From Symsagittifera roscoffensis (taxonomy: Eukaryota > Xenacoelomorpha > Acoela > Convolutidae): a stretch of 64,000 bases of DNA. The stretch spans positions 9,347,716 to 9,411,715 of the forward strand of contig NC_087067.1 in the NCBI RefSeq assembly GCF_963678635.1. Reading direction: 5' to 3'. Under the pieces are notes generated by a model. It did no database searches and was not told where the DNA came from. It worked only from the letters and a program-made list of their open reading frames with translations. The translations under genes were made by a program, and so were the position numbers. Shown here piece after piece: positions 10,200-18,660 of this stretch; within the stretch, counting starts at the first letter, position 1; the number at the start of each line of letters is the position of its first letter.

Positions 10200-11691
10200 A
10201 CAACTGGCACGATTGTACGGAAGATTGAGCATGTCAGATAAGAGTGCCATGGAGTTGGTCGCAGACTGCCATGGGGTGACGGACGTAAACCTGATCACAG
10301 CCTTGGGATTTTGCAGCATGACGAGTTCGATAGAATCGCTCGAGCGCTTGGAACGTGCCCATGAGCTAGTGACGTCCCTCAGCGTGGAAATATTCCCTGG
10401 AGCATTACAGACAGAGCAAAAGATTGGAGGCTGGCGAGAAGCCCTAGAGAATGAAATGAATCTGAAGGATAGTGAAGCCTATCACAGACCTACTGGTTCA
10501 AAATATATGGTGGGTTCAAGCTCAGCGCCGTATTGTAATAGCAAGTATCCTACGCACATGGTGGTGATGGATGCGAGGACGCAACAAGTGTTGGTTGACC
10601 AACTTTTCTCTGTGCCAAAGTGCGTGAGGTTGGCCAGAATGTCAGAGAGGTCATATGACTTGTTGGCAAAGATCTTTCGGGCAGTCCCGAAGAGATCCGA
10701 AGGCGAGTTGCAAGACGTTGTGGGTGAAGAGTTCATGAGACTGAACGAAGGCAACGTGAGTGAGTTCCAGAAACAGAAAGCGAGTGGAGCGTTACCCACT
10801 GAATTCCCCACCATAGAAGAGAAAGACGATTTACATAGAATCCTGATGGAAGTGGAACCGTTGCTGGGAGCCTCAGGGTATCGGACCCGAAGGAACATAG
10901 TGAGAACCCATGGGGAGTATCCTTGCCACTGCTTGGCGCAGACGTTGTGGTACCCTAAACGCGGGAATCTGATCCTAGTCTGGGACGTGGAGGAGTTGTA
11001 CTCCACGGGGTTGCCCGATCAGAATCAACAAGTGTCAATCGTGGTGGTTAGCGCCATGCTAGCAGTGAGATGGTTGGAGGCTAACGCGGACACAAGTGAG
11101 CAGGAGACGACCGTGCCGACTCCTGAACAGTTGAGCAACGTTAAAATGAGTCGTGAATTGGATCTTTTCAGAACCACCATCAAGGTTCTGAGAATACCTA
11201 AAGCCATTGAAAGAATATGGTCAAGGCAAAGATTGATGCCTTGGTTCCGTGCAGTGATGACATCTTGGATGTATGAACGCGCGAAGCGTCACATGTCAAA
11301 GAACACGGAAGCCTATCAATCTTTCCAGCTAGATATAGGACCAGGAGCCTATAAACGAGCATTCTTGACGCACAGAAACGCGGTCACCACAGCGGTGAAG
11401 CGGGTAGCTGGAACGCCTTGTGTTACTGAAGATGAGAAGAAAGAGCTCTTAAGAGCTGACCTAGAACGAAACGTGAGCCTATGTCTTCACAACAGCTTTT
11501 GCAGGAACCGGGAGCAGAAAGTGAATGTGGACTTGCTACCTTGTTGCAAACCGAGGCTGTTGGAACAGGAGGGTTGGGGCACGGCCCGCAACTCTCTGGA
11601 CATGTTAGAGAAAGTTCTGGAAGACAGTGACGCTGAACATCAAGATGGTGATCAAGACCAAAGAAAAGAAGAGAAGGAGAGAAAAGCTTGA
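10162..11691 (+). CDS. ORF2 C-terminal part (E1)
   Basis: Another frame takes over after the ~375-bp deletion near 10150-10195. The product matches the ORF2 C-terminus of E2 (about 33000-34520) and X (46240-47870). Conserved blocks are ADCHGVTDVNLITALGF, VPKCVRLARMSE, PCHCLAQTLWYPKRGNL, a PWFRA..TSW block, LTHRNAVTTAVKRV and LCLHNSFCRNRE. The Cys/His-rich cluster that precedes this part in E2 and X (C-x4-C-x6-C-x4-C) is lost in the deletion. Function is unknown. The strong block conservation between divergent families suggests the region was under selection as protein. Confidence 0.75.
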   Translation: MGHCLITLSEQHRQLARLYGRLSMSDKSAMELVADCHGVTDVNLITALGFCSMTSSIESLERLERAHELVTSLSVEIFPGALQTEQKIGGWREALENEMNLKDSEAYHRPTGSKYMVGSSSAPYCNSKYPTHMVVMDARTQQVLVDQLFSVPKCVRLARMSERSYDLLAKIFRAVPKRSEGELQDVVGEEFMRLNEGNVSEFQKQKASGALPTEFPTIEEKDDLHRILMEVEPLLGASGYRTRRNIVRTHGEYPCHCLAQTLWYPKRGNLILVWDVEELYSTGLPDQNQQVSIVVVSAMLAVRWLEANADTSEQETTVPTPEQLSNVKMSRELDLFRTTIKVLRIPKAIERIWSRQRLMPWFRAVMTSWMYERAKRHMSKNTEAYQSFQLDIGPGAYKRAFLTHRNAVTTAVKRVAGTPCVTEDEKKELLRADLERNVSLCLHNSFCRNREQKVNVDLLPCCKPRLLEQEGWGTARNSLDMLEKVLEDSDAEHQDGDQDQRKEEKERKA

Positions 11692-12612
11692 TTGTATTTG
11701 TGTGCTAAAACTTGAACAAATCAACCAAGTTTTGATTATTGAACTTGTTAAACTTTTTGTTTTGATCTAGTTTGGTCAGACCAAACTTTAAAAATGTTGC
11801 AATTGTTAAAATTGTTGAAATTGTTGATTTTAGTTACTACTATCTATGTATGTATATAAGGAGCATAGGTGAGTATATTTACCTATTTATTCCCGACTGA
11901 AGTTTTTAACCTGTGTAAGACACAAATTCACTGTGTGGCGACATGGTAAGTATGAGTAAACTCGCTCGAGAAGGGTGGGTAACTCAATAACTTTCCTAGC
12001 CACAGAGTTTCTTAGTTTTAATATGGAAAGGACCGCATAAATGACTGATTATACTTGGTGAGTGAAGTTAAGTTAATTTTAACGGGTGCGTGGCCGTGCC
12101 ACGTCCCACTTTTTAATCAGAGGCGAAAAGAAGTTTTATGGCGAGATGACGTAAGTAGTCAGAAAAGAAATTTTATCTAGGACCCTCCTCATGGTGCGAA
12201 TTTTGTGAAAATGTTGGAAGGCAGTGAGATGTAGTACGATGCCATTTGTGAACACGTAGTGAGTTGAGTTGGAGTAGATAAATTTCAATTTCTTATGCAA
12301 TTTGTAAGATTGGTTACTGAAAACTGGATAACTACTTGACGATAACCCGGTGTTATGCGATCAATAGGGACATTGATGGAGACTTGTCCGGGGAGTATGT
12401 GCCATTCTGCCAGATGACACAGCATAACCTTCCCGCGACAGAAAAAAAAGTGACTAAAGGCCTTATGAACAAAAAAGTGTTGCGACGGAGGGTCAGAATG
12501 TTCTAGAATTTTTATTTTTAAAATTTCGATTGGAAGAAGAACATTTCTGAGAAATAGAAAAAAGACGGCCATTTTGAATAAAAAAGACGAAAATCAGAAC
12601 CACGATAGAGAT
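11692..12612 (+). other. 3' non-coding tail of E1
   Basis: There is no supported ORF between ORF2 and the 3' LTR. Short blocks are shared with the X tail: GTTTCTTAGTTTTAATAT (12006-12023), GATGTAGTACGATGCCATTT (12229-12248) and the pseudoknot block at 12360-12395. An ATTTCTGAGAAAT block (12541-12553) and CGGCCATTTT (12567) are shared with X just before its LTR. Confidence 0.6.
12360..12395 (+). promoter_or_regulatory. Potential RNA pseudoknot after ORF2 (E1)
   Basis: ATCAAT (12360-12365) pairs with ATTGAT (12372-12377). The loop AGGGAC contains GGAC, complementary to GTCC at 12386-12389, then GGGGAG. Compared with the pol copy at 2160 the stem sequence differs on both sides but still pairs, which is covariation. 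TATGTGCCATTC follows, as in X and partly E2. Confidence 0.55.
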
Positions 12613-13281
12613 TGTGAAGAACAGTTGTATCAGAGACAGAAAAACACGGAGCCTCTTATCGTGGCAAAAACACACGATAAGGACCTTAGCGACAGATATT
12701 TGTGGAGACGGAGGCTTCAGTGGGGGGAAGAGAAATACCACGGAACCCTCCCGGGACACGAAATATAGGAGATAAGAGTGTTATCTCAAGAAAATCACGG
12801 GAGCGGAGGCTTGGTCCCCCAGAGACTGTTATATGTGAAGGGACTGTGAAAACTGACTATAACAGCTGCTGTAATGTCCTAGATCTTAATTAACACCGTT
12901 ATTATTTAATATTTCAGAGCATGAGTAGATAGAAAAAGGAAAGGGTCAATCCATCTCCAATGGATTTAATATAAAACTGTCACACAAAAACATAATAAAA
13001 TAGGTTGTTCGAGCCGTGTTTTTAATGACAATCACGTAGTCTGAGGATCCGAGACTCAGCTATGTGGTTGTGTTCGCATGCAAACGAAAGCTGATCAACA
13101 GTCGTTTGACTGATGGCCTAAAAATGGTAACTTTTTACTTTGCCCTAAACAGACCAGAAAATCAACTGGCAAGGTCGAGACGGTGAAAAACGAGTAGAAT
13201 TAAGGTAACTGACGCCTGCCAGTCGTTGATAGGTACTTTTTCTACGCTCCGTCGCTGTGTGATATTTGGGCGAATGTTACA
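12613..13281 (+). repeat. 3' LTR of E1 (start approximate)
   Basis: The end GGGCGAATGTTACA at 13281 matches the ends of the other LTRs in the window. The start is set at a TGTG near 12613 by position relative to X and E2 and is uncertain by tens of bases. It holds both family LTR hairpins: AATCCAT/ATGGATT (12948-12966), and a 12-bp stem CACGTAG+CTGAG / CTCAG+CTATGTG (13033-13066). A CTGGCAAGGTCGAGACGGTG block (about 13167) is shared with the X LTR. Confidence 0.65.
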
Positions 13282-13548
13282 AATTGCGGGAAACTACTCA
13301 AGAAAAAGGCAGGAAATTGCTATTCGCAATTTCTCGATACGAAACAATAAGAGAGTAGAGCTGTCTTATCCTGAAAACAGGAGAATAGAATACAGACTTG
13401 AGAAAAGACGACTATTCGAACGGAAAGGAGTGAACATTCAATGGAACAGTGGGCAACTCGAGTGTCCCAATGGTTCATTCAGAAACTTTGATTCTTGAGA
13501 CAGAACTTACTTCTGTTGTTAAAACTAATTAGCATCAATTTTATTTAG

Positions 13549-13559
13549 TTATATAATTT
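13549..13559 (+). promoter_or_regulatory. TATA-like promoter element in the E2 5' LTR
   Basis: TTATATAATTT lies about 110 bp upstream of the conserved GATAAGG that marks the inferred R start in related LTRs. That distance is longer than usual for a TATA box, so the start site or the box may be elsewhere. Confidence 0.3.
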
Positions 13560-13682
13560 GATTCTCAAGCTGCTTATCTTTTAGTTACTCCTCATACTCA
13601 AGTGCATCGTTATGTGAGCTCTCAATTTAAATTTCTCGAGTGTATTTTATGATAGTTATGTTGAGATAAGGCGAGTTTTAGG

Positions 13683-13705
13683 TTGATCCATCTGAAATGG
13701 ATCAA
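13683..13705 (+). promoter_or_regulatory. LTR hairpin 1 (E2)
   Basis: TTGATCCAT (13683-13691) pairs with ATGGATCAA (13697-13705) around the loop CTGAA. E1 has AATCCAT/ATGGATT with loop CTCCA (12948-12966). X has TCCATC/GATGGA (36754-36768). Paired positions change together (G-C to A-T between E2 and E1). Confidence 0.55.
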
Positions 13706-13768
13706 AGTTCCACTGTCCAAAAAAAAGTAACTAAGCGGATTGTTCCGACCCGGTTTTTAACGGCGTTC

Positions 13769-13802
13769 ATGTATTTTGGGTACTTCGAGACCTAAGTATG
13801 GG
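13769..13802 (+). promoter_or_regulatory. LTR hairpin 2 (E2)
   Basis: TTGGG (13776-13780) pairs with CCTAA (13791-13795), including one G-U, around a loop ending CGAGA. An outer ATGTAT/GTATG arm adds pairs with several wobbles. It is homologous by position to stronger 12-bp stems in E1 (13033-13066) and X (36841-36875). Confidence 0.45.
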
Positions 13803-14024
13803 GACGTTTTTATTTCTAGAGTGGGGGGGGTATTTTGGTAGTGGCCTTTAAGCTGTAACGGGTTCCAGTCTCATGTCGCAAGCGAACCGAATTGGCTCCG
13901 ACCGTTCTTGAGGTAGAAAAACACAAGAGATAGTGTCCCTGACTCTTGAGCCAATGGTTATAGGGCCTATTTTTCTTAAGCCTCATGTGTGACTACAATA
14001 GACGAATGTTACATAGTGTTTTTA

Positions 14025-14039
14025 TGGCGCTCCTGGGTG
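14025..14039 (+). promoter_or_regulatory. tRNA primer binding site (E2)
   Basis: TGGCGCTCCTGGGTG starts 11 bp after the LTR end. TGG is the complement of tRNA 3' CCA. The same string sits 11-12 bp after three other LTR ends (37103, 51731, 53598), so it is conserved while nearby leader is not. I could not name the tRNA. Confidence 0.7.
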
Positions 14040-14484
14040 TTTTTACGACATCATGACTACGGAGTCGAACCCACTTGACACAGCTCCGGGCTACATGCCC
14101 ATTCTAGAGTACCGGTGGTACGGTTCAGCGGGTACGTGTAAACCTTCCGGTTGTACCGTGATAGCTTTTTAAGAAAACTCAAGAAAACTTCCTGGTACGC
14201 TCACCGAACGAGGCTTAGCTAACCGAGTGAAGGGGGGCAACTAGGGGGACAAAAACACGAGCAAAAAAGAATACAAAAAAGAACAAAAACCATAAAACGA
14301 AAAAAGACAGTGACTTTGATACCAAATTAGTTGGATCAAACCTTTGTATTAATTAAATAGCATACACATACTGTTTTATAAGACCGATCGTTTCGATCAA
14401 TCTAGCAATTTAAACCAGTGACTTCAGTAAGGTGCCCGAGTGGGGGGCGTTGTTAAGGGTTTTCAGATAGATTGCGACCCAACC

Positions 14485-14608
14485 GGACCACTAGGAGACT
14501 TGACTGGAAAGGGTGACCAGTCGAGTGGGAAAGTGGTTCACAAGGATCGAAACGGACCACTAGGAGACTTGATTGGAAGAGGTGACCAGTCGAGTGGGAA
14601 AGTGGTTC
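14485..14608 (+). repeat. 69-bp direct repeat, two copies, in the E2 leader
   Basis: GGACCACTAGGAGACTTGA begins at 14485 and again at 14554. Each is followed by a shared GGTGACCAGTCGAGTGGGAA block. The copies differ at a few bases. Confidence 0.8.
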
Positions 14609-15513
14609 TGCGGTCAAGTGCAGAACAGAGACAACCAGCACAGGACCACTACAAGAGGACGCACAGGGGTGTTCTCAAGTCGAACAACGGGTATCGTTAG
14701 AATCCACATTACATTATAGGAAATAAGTGTAAAATTGGATAAGCGGAGTTCCATTGTTTTGAGGCAGTTTTTACTCAAGCAGGCCTGGAAACAGGTCTAC
14801 GGTTTTCTCCCGAGAGGTTTAGCACCCGGCGCTTAAGGGATTTTTCGGCTTAAGAGGGGGGCTAAAGAGGGGGGAGGTTAGTAGGGGGGCTGGTTAGGTC
14901 AGAGGTTGGCGGTTGTAAATTGTAAAAAGGGGGGAAATTAGAGTAACTAATTAACCGACATCGTTGATTTAGTTACATTAGCCATCAACACGCGTTGGTA
15001 ATAATAGGTGGATATCCAAAATTTAACTCGAGTTAAGATTGGTACGTTGGTTGGATTGGTAGGGGGGAACGGATATAGAAAGTTTTTGTGATACCCCATA
15101 AGATCGCTAGTGGGGGGAGGAAAACGCGTGGCAGTTAGGTACCAGACATTTTTTTCCGACAGAAGGTCGACATTTGTCTCCTTTGAATTTTAGGTGGGTT
15201 GATTTCTCTGTTTTATTATTTTTCTTGTTTAAAAATTTTTTTTTACATATATATTGTTGCATTTTGGTGAGGATTTGCGATTGGTTTTTAGACGAACAGG
15301 TGATCACAAGATACCTGCGCACAGGTTTTGGTTTCAAGTTACTTGGAACATAGAAAAAGAGGTAATTCAAAAAAGGGGGTTAGCATTTGGCCATTAAGAG
15401 AGGGTTTTTGGGAAAATTTTCACTAGAGCTTGAGTGGTGGTACAAGGTACAGTGAATCAAGAAGTCCCTACAACGAAGAAGAAAGAGATCCGATATCCAG
15501 ACATTCAGTGACG

Positions 15514-16146
15514 AGTCTTGGGACAGTACCAAAGAAGTCTTGGGACATTGCAGTCTGGGGACAGTCTTGGGGCAACACAGTCTTGGGACAGTGCAGCCTT
15601 GGGGCAGTCTTGGACCAGAGCAGTCTTGGTACGAAACAGTCTTGGGCCATTGGTCTTGGGACGTTAGTCTTGGGACGTTGGTCTTGGGACATTAGTCTTG
15701 GGACGTTGGTCTTGGGCCATTGGTCTTGGGACATTAGTCTTGGGACGTTGGTCTTGGGCCATTGGTCTTGGGACGTTAGTCTTGGGACGTTGGTCTTGGG
15801 ACATTAGTCTTGGGACGTTGGTCTTGGGCCATTGGTCTTGGGACATTAGTCTTGGGACGTTGGTCTTGGGCCATTGGTCTTGGGACGTTAGTCTAGGGAC
15901 ATTAGTCTTGGGCCATTGGTCTTGGGACGTTAGTCTTGGGACGTTGGTCTTGGGACATTAGTCTTGGGACGTTGGTCTTGGGCCATTGGTCTTGGGACGT
16001 TAGTCTTGGGACGTTGGTCTTGGGCCATTGGTCTTGGGACATTAGTCTTGGGACGTTGGTATTGGGTCATTGGTCTTGGGACATTACTCTTGGGACGTTG
16101 GTCTTGGGACGTTGGTCTAGGGACGTTGGTCTTGGGACATTGGTCT
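15514..16146 (+). repeat. 14-bp minisatellite with 42-bp higher-order order
   Basis: About 40 units of GTCTTGGGACGTTG, GTCTTGGGACATTA and GTCTTGGGCCATTG occur. From about 15650 they often run in a fixed three-unit order (42 bp). The first ~140 bp are irregular. Since 14 is not a multiple of 3, all frames stay open and produce meaningless peptides. Each unit's GTCTTGGGAC is a weak palindrome. Confidence 0.92.
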
Positions 16147-16431
16147 GAGGATACCAATAAGAAGTACTAGGACAACACTGAATAGTCTTGGGACGATAGA
16201 GAGAAAGTCTTGGAACAGTATTAGGAAGGGGGTACTATAAGAGTACTAAGTTAGGTTGAAGTAACCAATTATAACAACACATTCCCTATCCTAACCTAAC
16301 ACATAAAAGTTTTCAAAAGTTTAAGAAAAATTGTTTTTAGCGAATTGTCAATTTCTTTTCACTTAGAGTTTTTAACCTTAGAGTAGAAATTTTGTAGATA
16401 ATAATACTGTAAATAATAGCAATTGTAAATA

Positions 16432-18660
16432 ATGAGGCGGAGCAGGGTACCGGTAGCTGAAAAAAGATCTACCGAAGCAAAATATAATTCGTCGCTACGC
16501 AAAGTAACATCAATGGGTCCGAGGATAACAAAGAAGAGCTTTTCAGTTAACATGGTCAGTACAAGGAGCACAACGGAGAACAGAGCAAAGGAGGGCACAG
16601 AAGGGGAACGAGTAGAACCCACCATCGAGATTGATCTAGAGACACCCGATCAAAGTGTGGATGAAACAGAGAAAATTGCGACGGAGTCAACTCCAATGCC
16701 CAATGCAGAAGAACCAAACCCGAAACCCATAGAGTTCTCACCAATAGACAATGTGGAAGATGCAATAGGCAACACCGAAGAAACGGTGAAAGAAGACTCT
16801 CGAGTAAAAAAGACATCTTTTACAGAAAGATTGGCGATGATGGTCGGAATAAAAACGAAAGAAAACATAACTGAAGAACCAAAAGCTGAAAGAGCACGAA
16901 CATTTGGGACAGTGAGCACGAAGACGACAGAAGCCAATCCAAGAGAGGAACAATCTAAAGCAGAGGCTACGGCCAAAGATAAACCGACGGCTGACCATGA
17001 AGAGGGTACGATTGAGCTGGGTGACTTGATGGCGAAACTGAATCAGATTGACAAAAAACTAAAGCACAGCGATGAGGACAGAGAAGTGATAAGAAAAGAG
17101 TTAAGATACAACAAAAACGAGTATCTGGATAATTACTTTAACCTGGCCAAGGCAACAGATGAGAGACTCAAGGAGATGTCAGATAAGGTAGACGCCACCA
17201 ATGAAGAACGAGATAAGATCATCAAAAAAGATATGCAACAGTTGAAAAACCGATATGATGATGTCAACAGCCAACTAGGTAGCCTGGAAAAGAGAATGGA
17301 CACAATGAGCAAGAATCAAGCAGAAAGTTCGTGTGCAATACAGGCGAAACTGGATGCAATCTTGAGAAATTCTACTTCACAAGAAAGACCGGCAGCGGAT
17401 CGTACGCAAGGCACCAGAGTTGACTTTGTGGAACCACAAAGGAACAAACGGCAATCGACACCGTTGCCCTTAACCCGGGACACGGTGAGCATAGCACCAA
17501 CAGCTACTAAAACGATCATGAAGAATGGAACGTCAAGTACAACGACTGGTCCGGGCGACTCAACAGCTAACAGCAACGCAGGTCCGGATGCTATGACATG
17601 GGCAAACACTTGGGAAATGATGAATAGAACTCTAGAGGCCTTCGCCACAAGGAACACCGACTCGAATGATAGAAGAGAGGGAAAATCCAGGAAAACATTC
17701 AAGAAGCCAAAAGAATTCAAAGATGACTCTGATGGATGCATTGATACTTGGGTGGAAGTGATGAGACTACACCTAGAACAGGACAACTTGAACGATGAAA
17801 GACAAGCATGCACAGCCATACTCAGCAATTTAGAAGGCACGGCATTAAAATGCGTGGTTGCGAAGAAAGAAGAAGAACGCGATACCGCGGACAAAATCTT
17901 TGAAATACTGTTGAATAGATTCGGCTCAGGCATGAAGGGTCATCAAGCGATGATGCGATTTGAAAAAAGGAGACAGAGAGATGACGAATCGATAGACAGG
18001 TTCCTAGATGATCTCGAGAGATTGAGAAGAAGGAGTGACCCAGAAGAATCTACCAATAGAAGAAATTTCAGCATAGCCTCAAAGTTCATTGATGGGGTAA
18101 AGAGTGATGACTTGAGAACGATGTTAGCAACGTATTACACATTGTCGAAAGATAGTGCGCCAACCCCAGAAGAGATGAGGCAGAAGTCAAGAGAATATAT
18201 GCTGATGAAACCCAAGAAATACTCGTACTCAGACAACAGGAACACCCAAGGGGGGAGTCAGCCACAAAGGTCGTCATGGTACAAGCCTAGCGATGACATG
18301 GACAAACGCAGGTCGTGTGCTAACTGCGGGTCAGTTGATCATCATGTGGCGGAGTGCACGACATACAAACAGGGCATGAAGAGTTTGGGATATGCACCCG
18401 ATGAGGAAGATATGAGCCCGATGGAAGAGCACGAGTTCTATAGTGGCTTGATCATCAAAATAGGTGCGAGATGCTTCTCTGTAACCAAGAGGGGCACTTC
18501 AGGATGGACTGTCCGTTGTTCTGGGAAGCGGTTAAGAACCAGAGTCATCCAAAACACAAGTGTGCATTGGCAGCAGTGCAGAACCAGAGAAACAGACAGG
18601 GTGAATTTGAGACGAAAAAACTCGAGGGACCAAATGTGGAGCTACCAACGAAAACAGTGA
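16432..18660 (+). CDS. gag: Gag (E2), reading out of frame at its end
   Basis: Gag forms the particle that packages element RNA. The ATG at 16432 is the first in frame; an MVSTRS start-like block further in matches MVETRS in E3. An acidic/basic low-complexity N-part and a coiled coil (about residues 200-300) precede the capsid-like block. That block runs from YKDESDGCIDTW-type sequence to GVKSDDLRTML (about residues 430-570) and fits the retrotransposon gag family. The first zinc knuckle, C-x2-C-x4-H-x4-C, begins at 18316. In the second knuckle (about 18475) one T is missing relative to E3, so the last ~60 residues are out of frame and the true continuation is 18471-21311. This looks like decay and not a programmed shift, because E3 keeps gag-pol in one frame. 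Confidence 0.85.
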   Translation: MRRSRVPVAEKRSTEAKYNSSLRKVTSMGPRITKKSFSVNMVSTRSTTENRAKEGTEGERVEPTIEIDLETPDQSVDETEKIATESTPMPNAEEPNPKPIEFSPIDNVEDAIGNTEETVKEDSRVKKTSFTERLAMMVGIKTKENITEEPKAERARTFGTVSTKTTEANPREEQSKAEATAKDKPTADHEEGTIELGDLMAKLNQIDKKLKHSDEDREVIRKELRYNKNEYLDNYFNLAKATDERLKEMSDKVDATNEERDKIIKKDMQQLKNRYDDVNSQLGSLEKRMDTMSKNQAESSCAIQAKLDAILRNSTSQERPAADRTQGTRVDFVEPQRNKRQSTPLPLTRDTVSIAPTATKTIMKNGTSSTTTGPGDSTANSNAGPDAMTWANTWEMMNRTLEAFATRNTDSNDRREGKSRKTFKKPKEFKDDSDGCIDTWVEVMRLHLEQDNLNDERQACTAILSNLEGTALKCVVAKKEEERDTADKIFEILLNRFGSGMKGHQAMMRFEKRRQRDDESIDRFLDDLERLRRRSDPEESTNRRNFSIASKFIDGVKSDDLRTMLATYYTLSKDSAPTPEEMRQKSREYMLMKPKKYSYSDNRNTQGGSQPQRSSWYKPSDDMDKRRSCANCGSVDHHVAECTTYKQGMKSLGYAPDEEDMSPMEEHEFYSGLIIKIGARCFSVTKRGTSGWTVRCSGKRLRTRVIQNTSVHWQQCRTRETDRVNLRRKNSRDQMWSYQRKQ

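Larger units (their letters stand above)
1..13281 (+). mobile_element. E1: giant Ty3/gypsy LTR retrotransposon, left-truncated by the window
   Basis: This is the right-hand part of a giant LTR element: the end of pol (integrase and C-terminal extension), a broken ORF2, a 3' non-coding tail and a 3' LTR ending in GTTACA at 13281. Gag, protease and reverse transcriptase would lie left of the window. The order matches the complete neighbour E2. Its pol protein resembles E3 (56085-64000) more than E2, but its LTR differs from both, so it is a separate family or subfamily. ORF2 is disrupted by two in-frame stops, a frameshift and a ~375-bp deletion, so this copy is not intact. Confidence 0.85.
13283..14013 (+). 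repeat. 5' LTR of E2
   Basis: The 731-bp direct repeat of 35120-35854 begins at ATTGCGGG and ends in GTTACA. A TATA-like TTATATAATTT lies at 13549-13559. GATAAGG (13665-13671) matches the inferred U3/R boundary in the X LTR. Hairpins at 13683-13705 and about 13769-13802 match those of E1 and X in position. A G-run near 13823 differs in length between the two LTRs. Confidence 0.88.
14014..16431 (+). other. Untranslated leader of E2
   Basis: The 2.4-kb leader lies between the LTR and the gag ATG. It holds the primer site, a 69-bp repeat pair (14485-14608), a G-rich tract with several GGGGGG runs (14820-15120), and the 14-bp minisatellite (15514-16146). Short ORFs in the minisatellite are open on both strands only because the repeat lacks stops. 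I see no gene in it. Confidence 0.65.

Noticed and set aside
13226-13498. 90-codon ORF across the E1/E2 LTR join
   Set aside because: It crosses two different LTRs and the repeat at 35120 lacks its start.
15514-16146. CRISPR array
   Set aside because: Units are 14 bp with no unique spacers, and the sequence is eukaryotic.
15430-16170. Repeat-encoded proteins (LGTLVLGHWSWD-type) on both strands
   Set aside because: All frames of the minisatellite are open because its unit has no stop codon. There is no start context or conservation.
18470-18490. A programmed gag/pol frameshift in E2
   Set aside because: The shift lies inside the second zinc knuckle and would destroy it; E3 keeps gag-pol in one frame. 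A 1-nt loss explains it.
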